From contig JPHH03000005.1 in NCBI GenBank assembly GCA_000750105.3, positions 62,001-126,000 of the forward strand: 64,000 nt of DNA. The letters run 5' to 3'. The position numbers were made by a program, and so were the translations under genes. Shown piece after piece: positions 12,249 through 22,918 of the stretch (position 1 is its first letter; every line of letters starts with the position of its first letter). The notes beneath the pieces were generated by a model. It was not told where the DNA came from. It worked only from the letters and a program-made list of their open reading frames with translations, and searched no databases. Source of the stretch: Tolypocladium sp. Sup5 PDA-1 (lineage: Eukaryota; Ascomycota; Sordariomycetes; Hypocreales; Ophiocordycipitaceae).

Positions 12249-12454
12249 AAGTGTTTTCCATGGTGCATACTCGCATGTTTAGGACCTTGCATATTTCGCA
12301 ATTCGGGGACAAGTCATGCAACAGATGTGTTCAATGTAGACTTTCTATTAGTCTTATACCTATTTACTTTTAACAGAACCCTTCATGCTAAACCGCTGAC
12401 TCATTATGCTCCTAAACGCCCGCCATCGTGTCAAATCCTAGCGTCTTGATCTTT

Positions 12455-15235
12455 CTAGTCGTAAATGTCTTCCTCCATGTTGTCTCCGACCAACTCGTCG
12501 GCGGCATCTTCTTCATCCTCATCCATGTCCTCGTCCTCACCCATCTCACTGTCAGGGTGGTTGGACAGGACCACAATCTTGCCCTCGACCAGCTCAACCC
12601 TGGCAATCTCTCCGTCGCGAATGTTGTTTCGCAAGATCAAGATGGCCAGCCTGTTGAGCACTTCCTTCTCGATGAGACGAGCCAGCGGACGAGCACCGTA
12701 GGCCGGCGAGTAGCCAGAGTTGCCCAGGTAGTCCTTGGCTTCTTCTGAAACATCAATGTATACCTTGCGGCCGTTGTCCTCCAACCGCTTTTGGATCTCG
12801 ATGATGCGGAGGTCGACAATCTTGCGAATCTCCCTCCGTGTCAGCCGGTTGAAGATGACTACCGAGTTGATGCGGTTGAGGAACTCGGGGAGGAAGTAGT
12901 TGCGGAGCGAATTCATGACGAGCTCTCGTGTTGTCGCATCGACACGTCCTTCTTTGGCGCCGGGTCGAGTCAGGTACTCGGCTCCCAGGTTGGAGGTCAT
13001 GACGACGATGCAGTTCTTTGCGTCAACGACTCTCCCTTGGCCGTCGGTAATTCTGCCGTCGTCCATGAGCTGAAGAAGGACCGTCAAGACTTCCTTGGCG
13101 GCCTTCTCGACCTCGTCGAATAGGAGAATCGAAAACGGCTTGCGTCGGAGGGCCTCGGTCAGCTGGCCGCCAGCGTCGTGTCCCACGTAGCCAGGAGGAG
13201 CACCAATCATCCTACTCAGCGCGTGTCTTTCCTGGTACTCGGACATGTCGAAACGGATCATGGCCTTGGGGTCATCAAAGAGGAATTCAGCCAGGGCCTT
13301 GGTGAGAAGAGTTTTACCCGTGCCAGACGGACCGCAAAAGAGGAAACTCGGTGGCTGGTTCGGGTTGCTGAGCCCAGACCTCTGAAGGCGAATGGAGTTG
13401 GCAACGGACTGGACTGCCTCCTTCTGGCCGACAACCACCTTTCCGAGGACCTTTTCCATGTTGATGAGCTTCTCCTTCTCGGATGTGCGGAGTCGAGTGA
13501 CGGGAATGCCAGTCCATCGAGCCACGATTTCGTTGATGTGGTCGGCGGTGACAATGTCGGTGACCATCGAGCCTCCGATGTCGGCGCCCGTGGCGCTGAG
13601 GGCGGCATCAGCAGCGGCCTTGCGAGCTTCAAACTCCTTGATGACGGCCTTTTGCTCGGGAATTGCGCCGTATTGGAGGTCAGCAGCCTTGGCATGCTCT
13701 CCGTTGTTCATGGCGTCTTCCAATCTCTTCTCCAGATCGTCGAGCTTGACCTTGGCTAGATGGATCTCCTCACTTCGCTTGATCTCATTCCGGTACTTTG
13801 CTCGGAGCGGCTCGAGCTCTTCCTCGACGTTCTGGGCATCCTTCTTGGCTTGTTGCAGGCGGGTTTTGGACGCCTCGTCATGCTCCTTTTCCAGCGCGGC
13901 AATCTCAATCATCAACTGTCGAAGCTTGCGGTCCAAGGAGTCGATAATCTCAGGCTGGGATTCTCGGGCCACCCGCACAGCGGCAGCGGCCTCGTCGACC
14001 AGATCAATAGCCGAGTCGGGCATCCGGCGGGAAGTCAGGTAGCGTGCTGCCAAGTTGGCGGCGGCCACGAGCGCACTGTCGAGAATGGTGACGCGGTGAT
14101 GTCTGTCGTATCGTTCCTTGAGACCACGGAGGATTGAGATGGTCTCGGGAATGGTTGGCTCCTTGACGATGACTTGCTGGAAGCGACGCTCAAAGGCCGC
14201 GTCCTTTTCGACATATTTGCGGTACTCGGCCAGCGTAGTCGCACCAATGCAGTGCAGCTGACCACGGGCAAGCATCGGCTTCAGCAGGTTCGCAGCGTCC
14301 ATACCGCCCTCGCCCGAAGAGCCAGCGCCCATCAGCAAATGTATCTCGTCGACGAAGAGTACAATCATTTCTTTGGAGTCTTGAATCTCCTTCAAAACAC
14401 CCTTCATGCGCTCTTCAAACTCTCCGCGGTACTTGCTGCCTGCAACGAGCGCTCCGACGTCGAGAGACAGCAGCTTGCAGTTCTTCAGATTGTCGGGCAC
14501 ATCTCGGTTAACAATTCGCTGAGCCAGGCCTTCGACGACGGTTGTTTTGCCGACACCGGGCTCGCCGATGAGGACGGGGTTGTTCTTTGTTCGTCGAGAC
14601 AAGATCCGTACTACTCGGCGGATCTCTTCTTCTCGGCCGATGACGGGGTCGATTTTCTTGTCCCTCGCCATGGCCGTCATGTCGATGGTGAACTTGGCCA
14701 GGTTTTCATTCTCCTGCTCGGCATCGGCTGTCTTGCTGTCCACTCGCTTTGTTCCTCGGATGGCTGTAACTGCGTCTTGGACGAGCTTGGCCTTGGGGAT
14801 ATTGCCTTCCCTGAGAGCCGTCTGGATGTTGCCGTCTTCCGAGAGCGCGGTGATGAGGTGATCAACGCCAATGTAGGTGTCTTTCTGGACCTTTTGCAGC
14901 TCCATTGCCTTTCGAAGGACGCCGTGGAATGATGGTGACAGCGAGACCTGCTCGGGCGGGGGATCCTGGCTCGGAAGTCGGACGAGCATCTTCTTGAGGG
15001 CTCGGTCAAAGAGTTGCGGGTCACCGTGTGCTCTCTCGATGACCTGACGGAATAATGTGACGGTCGGTTGAGCCGGTCCATTCTGCTGGTCTTTGGACTG
15101 GTCGACTGGCGGATCCAGCAGCGAGACGGCCAAGTGAACCGGAACGAGTTGTGAGTGAGCGTATTGCTCGGCCAGGGCCATGGCGTCCTCGACCGCCTTT
15201 TGGGCCCGGTCCGTAAAGTCCATTCGTGCAGTCAT
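12455..15235 (-). CDS. HSP104: Hsp104/ClpB-type protein disaggregase
   Basis: A single exon encodes 926 residues, the usual length for fungal Hsp98/Hsp104. The ATG at 15235 was chosen because the Clp N domain starts directly after it (MTARMDFTDRAQKAVEDAM); the frame stays open further upstream but without an ATG. The order is N domain, AAA+ module 1 (Walker A GEPGVGKTTVV, Walker B FVDEIH), a long charged coiled-coil middle domain, AAA+ module 2 (GPSGTGKTLLT, LFDEVEKA) and an acidic C-terminus ending DIYD. The hexamer threads aggregated proteins for refolding together with Hsp70/Hsp40 and gives thermotolerance. It shares a 545-nt intergenic region with the divergent MHR1 gene, and a candidate heat-shock element lies about 300 nt upstream. 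No introns, as is common for strongly heat-induced genes. Confidence 0.97.
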   Translation of the reverse strand: MTARMDFTDRAQKAVEDAMALAEQYAHSQLVPVHLAVSLLDPPVDQSKDQQNGPAQPTVTLFRQVIERAHGDPQLFDRALKKMLVRLPSQDPPPEQVSLSPSFHGVLRKAMELQKVQKDTYIGVDHLITALSEDGNIQTALREGNIPKAKLVQDAVTAIRGTKRVDSKTADAEQENENLAKFTIDMTAMARDKKIDPVIGREEEIRRVVRILSRRTKNNPVLIGEPGVGKTTVVEGLAQRIVNRDVPDNLKNCKLLSLDVGALVAGSKYRGEFEERMKGVLKEIQDSKEMIVLFVDEIHLLMGAGSSGEGGMDAANLLKPMLARGQLHCIGATTLAEYRKYVEKDAAFERRFQQVIVKEPTIPETISILRGLKERYDRHHRVTILDSALVAAANLAARYLTSRRMPDSAIDLVDEAAAAVRVARESQPEIIDSLDRKLRQLMIEIAALEKEHDEASKTRLQQAKKDAQNVEEELEPLRAKYRNEIKRSEEIHLAKVKLDDLEKRLEDAMNNGEHAKAADLQYGAIPEQKAVIKEFEARKAAADAALSATGADIGGSMVTDIVTADHINEIVARWTGIPVTRLRTSEKEKLINMEKVLGKVVVGQKEAVQSVANSIRLQRSGLSNPNQPPSFLFCGPSGTGKTLLTKALAEFLFDDPKAMIRFDMSEYQERHALSRMIGAPPGYVGHDAGGQLTEALRRKPFSILLFDEVEKAAKEVLTVLLQLMDDGRITDGQGRVVDAKNCIVVMTSNLGAEYLTRPGAKEGRVDATTRELVMNSLRNYFLPEFLNRINSVVIFNRLTRREIRKIVDLRIIEIQKRLEDNGRKVYIDVSEEAKDYLGNSGYSPAYGARPLARLIEKEVLNRLAILILRNNIRDGEIARVELVEGKIVVLSNHPDSEMGEDEDMDEDEEDAADELVGDNMEEDIYD

Positions 15236-15780
15236 TGTGAATGGGATGCGTCGGATAAACGACTCTTGTGAAACCAAGAATAATGGTGGTGTCTGCCTTG
15301 TGAAGCTCTTGTGAGACGGGCTTCAATGTGCGTCTTGATGCATATGTTGGGCACCAGGTTCGGGCAGTGTCTTTGGCTTGTGAAGAAAGAGATGAAGTTG
15401 CCCGCGAAGCGCTGGAAAGTCGAGATATTTATCGTCTATGAAGAGTGGGGTTTAGACGATGCAGTGCGGGATCAATCGGCTGATATTGAAGATGCTGGCT
15501 TGGGCGAGGAGTCGCTCGGATGACCTGGAAACTATCAAGAACCCACTCGAAGCTGGGAGAGACTTCGTGATGTCACCTGAAGCTTAGCGGGCGTAGGTGG
15601 GGAGTGGGCCATTTGATTGGACGGCGACATCTTATCGTCACCTGACTTGAGCATTGACTTTGGCCAGTTTGTGCCAGCATTCCCTTCAAGGTCACGTGGC
15701 CGCGCGCCAGTTCGAGTTTGGGAGCCGTCGATTTTCATGTTCGTCGCATCGTCGTGCAGCTCAAGCGACAACGGCCGACC
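15236..15780. promoter_or_regulatory. Shared promoter region of HSP104 and MHR1
   Basis: This 545-nt divergent intergenic region holds the promoters of HSP104 (minus) and MHR1 (plus). Apart from the candidate heat-shock element at 15539-15566 I found no coding signal here. Confidence 0.6.
15539..15566. promoter_or_regulatory. Candidate step-type heat-shock element
   Basis: GAA at 15539, GAA at 15549 and TTC at 15564 start at offsets 0, 10 and 25. All are multiples of five, as required for a gapped or step-type array of nGAAn/nTTCn units bound by Hsf1. It lies about 300 nt upstream of the HSP104 start codon. Units are missing at offsets 5, 15 and 20, so this is a weak-consensus site and a chance match is possible. 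Confidence 0.4.
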
Positions 15781-16596
15781 ATGAATGCGGCACCGGGGAC
15801 TCGGCTTGGCCAATTGCCAAGCTTCCTAAGAACATGCGTGCGACACGCCCACACCGGCCGAGGGCGGCGGCCCACGACGGGGTTTCAGGGGCCTGATGGC
15901 CATGGCGAGAAGATCTGGATCTTTAGCCACCGGCGGTCGGAGCAGATCATCTACTCCTTCAAGGAGAAGTTAGATGTGAGTTTGCACGCCAATTGAGCCC
16001 CCAGGGCACTCTTGTACTGACCCGCCCAGGGCCTCCACGATCTGAAGCAACTCCCATTCCACGGCAAGAAGACGAAGCCCGCCAAGCTGCGCAAAGACTA
16101 CTGGTCGCCCCTGGCCATGATCCAGTTCCCAGCCGGCCACGGCGCCGTCGGCCGCTCAGTCTACCAGAAGCTGCGCGAGCTAAAGCACCTGCACGAGGTC
16201 GCGTGGACCGACGAGTTCCGACGCAAGCGACCGGAGGAGTACACGGCGGACGACAAGAAGAAGATCGCCGAGGAGAAGGCCAAGGGCAACGATTACCATC
16301 CCATACGGAGCAAGGAGGAGCGAGGCATTGCGCTCAATGCGCAGAAGACGAACGCCATTGCCGACATGGCGGTCGTCTTGGCGGGCCAGGGCGCTGGCAA
16401 CAAGATGCTGGCGAGTGAAGCCGAGGAGGGGGAGAGGCAATTGGTGGAGGTCTCTGTGAGCTGGTCCAACGACCAGGATAAGCAGTACGCGGAGACCTGG
16501 TCCAAGAACGTCACCCATGAGCTGTTTGAGGAGCCCGTCTATGCGTCGGGCGTGGAGCAGGAGCCGGCGGCACAGCCAGCCAAGGCGGCGGCATAA
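15781..16596 (+). CDS. MHR1: Mhr1/mL67 mitochondrial recombination and large-ribosomal-subunit protein
   Basis: Two exons, 15781-15975 and 16030-16596, join in phase 0 to give 253 residues. The N-terminus (MNAAPGTRLGQLPSFLRTCVR) is Arg-rich and poor in acidic residues, like a mitochondrial presequence. The family core follows: KIWIFSHRRSEQIIYSF, LKQLPFHGKKTKPAKLRKDYW and a long Lys-rich helical C-terminus. In yeast Mhr1 acts in mitochondrial DNA recombination, and its orthologue is the fungal-specific mitoribosomal protein mL67. It is divergent from HSP104, so the two may share control elements. The Ala/Pro tail (QPAKAAA) is low complexity. Confidence 0.85.
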
Positions 16597-16910
16597 GCAC
16601 CCGACTAACAACGGCTATTTGCGAAATCCGTCTCACAGAAATCCCCGGACTTTTAGTGTTTGTGGATTATCACAGCGATTGTACTTGTATCAACGAGGAG
16701 GACAATGATAGTGGAAGGGTCATCACCGGATGCAGCCGGGTTGAGATGTTGTATAAAGGACGTACGGGCTGTCAGCTCGCCCGTTGTATCATAAGCCATT
16801 GAGTTCAAAAGGACTGCATGAAAGCCTCCTTGGAACCTGGATTTCCAGTGTTCCTCTTGTTACGCCATTGCCATTTCCATTCCCATTCCCATTGCCATTT
16901 CATCCATTCA
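16597..16910. other. Convergent 3' region with CCATTC-type repeat
   Basis: This spacer separates the convergent ends of MHR1 and the sulfotransferase-like gene. From about 16864 it runs into an imperfect hexanucleotide repeat (CCATTC/CCATTG units) that reaches the stop codon of the minus-strand gene. No gene seen. Confidence 0.5.
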
Positions 16911-16912
16911 TT
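16864..16912. repeat. Imperfect CCATTC hexanucleotide repeat
   Basis: About seven units related to CCATTC/CCATTG occur in tandem directly beside, and slightly overlapping, the stop codon of the minus-strand sulfotransferase-like gene at 16911-16913. In that gene's sense direction they place a GGAATG/GCAATG-type repeat at the start of the 3' UTR. Confidence 0.7.
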
Positions 16913-18229
16913 AAGCCTTCAAGCAAAACTGCTTGAGGTACTCATAATGGGGGACGTTGGCGTCGACGCACTCGCGGATGAGCTTCTGCGCCTCGGGACC
17001 GTACTTTTCGGTCCACTCCTCGTTCTCAGACTCAACCGTCGACGTCTTCTGTTTCGCAGTGCGTTAGCAACACGTCTGCAAGCACAGGCCCTTGTCAACG
17101 GGAGTTCCTACCTGAGCGTGTGACCTGCCATTAAGCCGCGAGCTCTCGAGCACGTCGTTATGGAAGCCGTCCCACTTGGCAAAGAGTTTCGCCGCGTGGT
17201 CCTTGTCGGCCTGGTCCCAGACCAGCATGCCCGGGTCAAAGTCGATGCCCGTGCGGTCGCAGTACTGTCGGATCGTCTTCTCGGGGTTGTCGAGCAGGTC
17301 GTCGGCGTCAACGACTGTGAGGTGGTCCTTGTCGACAATCTTCTCCTTCAGGAGGAAGTCGAAGAGGCGCACGAGCTCCTCGTAGCCGGCCTCGCTGGGC
17401 ATAAAGGTCGTCCACCCGGTGATGTCGTTGAGCGGTGGGATGATGCACCGGTAGAACGAGGGGATGGAGCGGCGCGGGTGCCGGATCAGAAAGGTGAAGT
17501 GGAACTTCCTCAGGACGTCGAGCGGCAGCACCGTCGGGTTGCCGGGCTCCTCGCCGCCGCCGAGAGACGGGGCGATGGCCGCCGGCCGGCCCTCGGGCGG
17601 GAAAAGGTAGTAGGCCATGTCCTTGATGAAGACCCGCTTTCCCTGGGGTGTGCGTAAGCATCAGTTCCTCCCGCGATATGCGCCGCGGTTTAACACTGGG
17701 GAGTGTGTGTGAACTGTGAATCCGATTCGAGCGCACAGCGGCGGCAGCGGCGCGTTTTCAAAGCCTCAAAGGCCATCATCGCGAGTCGTTTATGGGAGGG
17801 AAAGAAGAGAGAATGACCAAGACGTCACAAAGCACGAAAGAGAGGATCTTGTATATCAATCAATCGGCCTCCCCGCTTGGGGCACGCGCGAGCAAGGGGC
17901 AGCAGCAGCGGTCGCAGAGGAGCAAGCGAACCTGTTTTTCCACCTCGGCAAAGTGATCTAGGATGGACTTGTACGTCTGATCGCACTCGGCCGAGGCCTT
18001 GCGCGCCGCCTCGTCGTCCCGGAAGCGGTCGCTCAAGAACTCCGGGCCAAAGTAAAAGGCGTCGCCAAAGGGCTCGTGCTGGCTGTCGAGCACGTCCCGG
18101 CGCGTCATGAAGACCTGGAAGCCAACGTCTCAATCAGTTTGTCCATACGAGGGCAAGCAATCGTACCCGTTCAAAGGCCGTGGAGCAGGCCCGTGGGTGC
18201 GTCGCTGCGAAGATGGGACGAGGCGCCAT
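16911..18229 (-). CDS. Sulfotransferase-like P-loop protein
   Basis: Four exons fit, all joined in phase 0: 18229-18167, 18114-17932, 17642-17112 and 17048-16911, giving 304 residues. The first exon carries a P-loop-like start (FAATHPRACSTAFER) resembling the 5'-phosphosulfate loop of sulfotransferases. FLIRHPRRSIPSFYR further on resembles the 3'-phosphate-binding motif. This matches a common fungal family annotated as sulfotransferase or P-loop NTPase whose substrates are mostly unknown. Donors include a less usual GTTCGC at 17931. No signal peptide or transmembrane segment is evident, so the protein is probably cytosolic. Real sulfotransferase activity is an inference from the motifs. Confidence 0.75.
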
Positions 18230-19378
18230 GGTGGTTGGTTTCTTGATATACAGTGGTATACCGCAGTGTACTTGTTGGAGATTTGTGTAGCAAAAGGTGT
18301 GGGAGAATTCAGCAAGTGAATTGGATGCGAGAGAGAGGGTGGGAACCGCCGGATACCCTGCTGAGACTCGGACGCAAAGCCATTTTAAAGAGGCTTCAAG
18401 AGCTTCAGGCAACTCGTTCGTTTGCCAACTGAGTGCGTGAGAAAAGCTTGCTGGGATTATAATTGGAGCTTCCGTGCCGGAAAGACGCGCGAGTGTGACC
18501 GCGTGTCGCGCTCAATGGCTGAGGGCGGCAGACTATTTTCAGGTTCCCACCCTCCGCTGCGGACGGGGATCCAGCCGTTCCACTATTCCCTGATGCATCG
18601 CGCCGCAGACGCCCGCAGTGTCGCAGGTTCGGCCGCGTCTGGCTGGCGGCGCGGCCGAGGGGCCGCTACGGCTGCGGCGGGTCGTCGCTCGTTGGTGGAG
18701 GCGCGCGCGGGAGGGTGATGTGGCCAAAGGTGGCGTGGGATCCGTGGATGTTTGGAGATGGAGTTTGCCAACTTTGCCCCTCCATCATCCACGTCGACGT
18801 CATTGAGAATACATCCAGCCCCGCTTCGCAGACGCTTGACCGAGGGGGGAATCCGCGCAGCACAGTTGGAATGCACCGGCCCTGAAGATGAGGTACATGC
18901 AGGAGCTCTCCGATGCGACGTTGGCGCCTGTGATGCCAGCAAAAGTCCAGTGAGGAACCTCTGTCGCATCCATCGCAGCTGTCACGCGGGGTGGATGCGC
19001 AACGTCGCGGAGCTGTCATCCGTTGAAGAACCCGCGCTCGACTCGCGCGGCACGTCGGCCCTGGCGATGGCCCGACTACTTGTGTGATCGCCTCCACGGA
19101 GGGTTATGTCCGCCTCCACCTGCATTGACTTCTTGACACGTGCTGCTAAAAGGCGCCAGGGACACGCAGCTCATCCATAGCAACCAGCCACAAAAACACA
19201 TCCATCATTACAGAAAATGCCCCATCGACGCTGGCTGGCTCCGAAAAGGAATCTTTACTATATACCCAAGGCCCCGGTTCATGGCTATTCCAAGAACATG
19301 AAGAGAAGTCTGTCCTGTGCAGTCCGTACGAGGACCCGCTAACAGTAAGAAAGTGCTCCAATTTGGTTTTGCAAGCCT
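18230..19378. other. Intergenic region
   Basis: About 1.15 kb separate the sulfotransferase-like gene start from the dynamin stop; both are on the minus strand. The part next to 18230 should be the promoter of the sulfotransferase-like gene. Overlapping GC-rich open frames at 18.5-19.1 kb have no recognisable motif and look like chance. Confidence 0.4.
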
Positions 19379-22116
19379 TCAATGACACCATTCATCGTAA
19401 ACCTTTTTTTCGCACTCGGGTTCGGGCACAAGCAGAGCCTCCTCCCGAAACGAGCACTTCTTCTTCTTTTTCTTGTTGATTTTCGGTGCGCATGGATCCC
19501 ATACATCTAGCTCCTCCACGGCGCACGGCGCATCTTCCGGCGGGGTGGGCACTTTCACTTCTACTTCAACATAGCCATTCAATTCACCAGCAGGGCACAA
19601 TGGCTTAGCTCCCGTCCCATGATTTGACGTTTCATGGTTTCCGTGTCGTTCCACCTCCTCGACGGTCGCATTGGGAGGTTTTCCTGCCGGCTTGCTCCCT
19701 GTTCGAGGTGTTAGTCGCAGTTCAAGATCGCGTTAAGGAACTCGGGTCACAGCTTGATTAATAGTGGCTCAGCCGAGTCTAGAAAGAGCCATCGGATTGA
19801 GAAAGGCCGCAAACGGCTCGACAGTGTTGATTGGGACGAGATCCGAGGCACATGGAAAGAATGGAATGAACTTGCCTGCAGCAATGGCCCGAAAGCTGTC
19901 CAGACCTTTAAGCTCATAAAGTGCGGTCTCGAGCACGACAAGCTTCTCTTTGTTGCGAGTACGTTCGTGAACACTGGCATCATCTTCGGAAGCAAGACGA
20001 GCGACTTCGTCATCGCTCAATTCATATATCAGAGCGGGGTCGAACACCGACGGCAGCTTCTGAATCAGGCAGCATTCAATTGCCAGCGTGCTAATGTCGT
20101 CGATGAATGTCTTGAGAGCGACCTGTGATATGAGCCAGGATCAGTAGAGCGCTTATGCGTATACCTGAATGGGAGCAATCGGTGGCAGTGGAGCCGCATG
20201 CTTGTTCCTCAACTCAAGGAGGTTGGTCAAAGGCATGTCGCTCAAGACTCATGGACTCGTAGAAGACATCAGGCAGCCAGACTAACCTTGTAGTAGGCCT
20301 CCATGTAGTCCACGGCTAACGTACTCCCATAAATCTCCATGTCGACTTCATTCTGCTGAGCAAGCAGCGACGACAGCTCAGTTGCATTGATGCGCAGCGT
20401 CTCTCCGGCGCCGAAGAGATCTGTATGATAGACCGCCCGTATGTGACTGGATATCTCTCGTTGGCGCCTCGCACGTTGTGCTTTCTGAACATTATCGGTA
20501 AGATAATGGTTATATGTGATGGGGTGGAGGCTCTGATACGGCTGCAGCACTTGCTCAAAGGCAGAATCAAGTCCTTGCTTCAACTCTTCAATGCCGCAGT
20601 CGAGGAGATGGAGAATTTTCTCGGCTGTTTCTTCAACGGCGACGTGGTAGATGACGTCGTTGCTTGTCTCGTAAACCGCGCGTAACATGTCGTCTTTGAG
20701 GGCCATTGCTATTGCGTTCCATGGCTGACATTGGTCCGCAAACAGTTCTCCCACGATCAGTGGATTGAAGGTGCCTGGAAGCTCACATCCTCGGTTGCGC
20801 TTGATCAAATCCTTGACCTCTTTGATGTAGTCCGATCGCAGTACCTCGTTTGACAGAAGAATCTTGTCATCTTGATTGTCGTCATCGACAATACGGCGGC
20901 CGCGACCGTTTTTGTGCATCTTATTCTTGAAATCAATGAGCGTATTTTGTACCACCGCACGAAGACGTCGTCGGTAACCCTCGTCAGTTTTGGCGCTGCC
21001 GAAAAAGTGGTCGTTGTAAACTCCATGAACGGCTGCCGTCATCAGTCGGGAGAAGCTCTGGCTTGTCTGCAGCAAATACCGGCGCTGTTCGCGGATCGAA
21101 CCACGGGGCGTACCGAGTTTCTCCAGTCTCTCCTTGCAAATCTTGATGCCATCAGAGACATCAACCAGCAAGCTTGGGAGCTGGAGAAGGATTTGGTCTT
21201 TAAGGACGTTGCTGAGTCGAGGTTTCAGAGTTGCAACTCCCAGATGCGAAGGATCAATTGCAGTCCATGCCCCCTTTGAGAAGAACTCGTCCTCTGCTTC
21301 ATCTCGCTCAGCGGATGTAGCATTGCGCATTTTGAAGTCTCGATTCTTGAGCACGTGCCAGCCCAGCCGGAACCTCACATCATTATTCTGAGCGAGCTGC
21401 ACGTAGGCAGCCTCACTATCCGATCCCTCATCCAAGGTGTCAGGTTTGGTGATCAGGCCAAGGGTACGAATGCCGCTTGGGTCCAACTCTCGGGCAAGCC
21501 TGGTCACTTTTTGGAGTGCAAAGTCGCTTTTGGCTGAAACGACAGCCAAGATGATGCTTCTGGGCCGCTTCATGTACCGGAGGACCATGTTGGTGACAAC
21601 CTCGGCGTCCTCGTCAGACTGCGTGCTGTTGCCGGCCTGGAAGAGGCCTGGGAGGTCGACCATAGTCAGGTGTGGCTGTCCAGGGCCACTTATCTCAACT
21701 CGCAAGATGTCGTTGCTGAATACTTTCTTGGGGCCATTCAGGCCCATGGCATCTTTAGCCCCTTCAATGACATCGCCAATCTTTGGATCCAAGGGGTCGA
21801 CTGTCGGCTTGAAAAGTTTCAGCTGCTCTTTTTCTTGTTCAGACCGATCCGTATCCGGGGTGATGGACACTTTTACGTCGACATGGGGAGCTCGTCGAAG
21901 GATCAGCTCTGTGGCAAATCGCGTGCAGAGGTTGTCCTTGGTCGGAAAGGTCATTCCAGATATTGCTTCCAGAACGGAGCTCTTGCCCGCAGATTGGTCG
22001 CCAGTGACGATGATCTCGGGTAGGTCGACATAGCGGCTGATGCCTTGTGAACGAAGTTTGTCAATGATGTCGAGGAGATCGCGGTGAGCCTTTGACTGGA
22101 GGCTGACGGCAGCCAT
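19379..22116 (-). CDS. Mx-like dynamin family GTPase
   Basis: Exons 22116-20287, 20122-19876 and 19698-19379 give 798 residues. The GTPase domain is intact: G1 GDQSAGKSSVLE, G3 DLPG, G4 TKPD. A dynamin middle/stalk region follows, and exon 2 supplies the GTPase effector domain (VALKTFIDDIS through YELKGLDSFRA). Intron 2 appears to start with GC (AG|GCAAGT), the consensus of rare GC-AG introns. Joining there extends the frame by about 105 residues of polar, charged sequence with a run of six lysines. Without that splice the protein would end in intron sequence about 30 residues later. I chose the ATG at 22116 because MAAVSLQSKAHRDLLDIIDKL begins the family N-terminus. Fungal Mx-like dynamins remodel membranes; the target membrane is unknown here. 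The C-terminal tail is the least certain part. Confidence 0.88.
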
Positions 22117-22918
22117 GGCGTGATGTACGAGGAAGGAAGTGTTCAACGCATTCAAAACGTTACAATCACAAGCCTAGACGAGACTCGCAGTGACATACGA
22201 AACTTCAGTAAGCCGCACGACGGCTAGGAAGCAATGCCCAACTTTATACTTGGCCGAGGTGAGCTCAAGTCTCACCGACGGACGGTGGCCACCGCAGTGC
22301 GACTCCCATGCTAGCGACTGTCACCGGTAGTGTTACGAAGCCGGACGCCACATATGTAAGAATGTATCTCCTTCATGGCTTTTAAATGGACAGATTCCCA
22401 ATCATGATCTGCCGGGAGGCCGATTGCTGCGGGAGGCCCTCCAACGCGGCAGAGCGGTCGTTGCCATTGGCTGAAGTCGGCCGCAACCTTTGTACGACGC
22501 GAGCTGTAGGAATTGGACACACAGCTCAAAGCGACGATTAGATGGTGTCTGAAGCATTAGTAGATCCAAGTTTAGGACTTTTTGTTACGATCCGTGCAGA
22601 CGTTTTGACGGTGACGATACGGAGCGTTGGTTGAGGTTTGTGCGAAAGGGAAGCTGCAGAAACAAAAACCGACCGATCCTTCCGTCTCTGGGAATTGACC
22701 GACTCCAGCGTTTCGCCCGGGTGACCCTTTCCACATTCCGTTCCGACCCGCGAACACGTGCAAGTAGCCGTGACCGGGTACGTCTTCCTGCTTACCGTTG
22801 ATGCTAAAACGTGAAGGGAGACCGACTGCATGTCGTAATCACATCCAGCGGAAGCAATTCAGAGTGCAGAGGGTGAAACAGCATGTTTACTTTATTCACT
22901 TTTCGCAGAGCCGACAGA
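22117..22918. promoter_or_regulatory. Intergenic region upstream of the dynamin
   Basis: About 800 nt lie between the dynamin start and the stop of the prephenate dehydratase gene, both on the minus strand. It should hold the dynamin promoter. I see no coding signal and no element I can name. Confidence 0.4.

Noticed and set aside
15382..15417. Cluster of GAA triplets upstream of HSP104
   Set aside because: Spacing (3, 9, 12, 9) does not follow the five-base periodicity of a heat-shock element.
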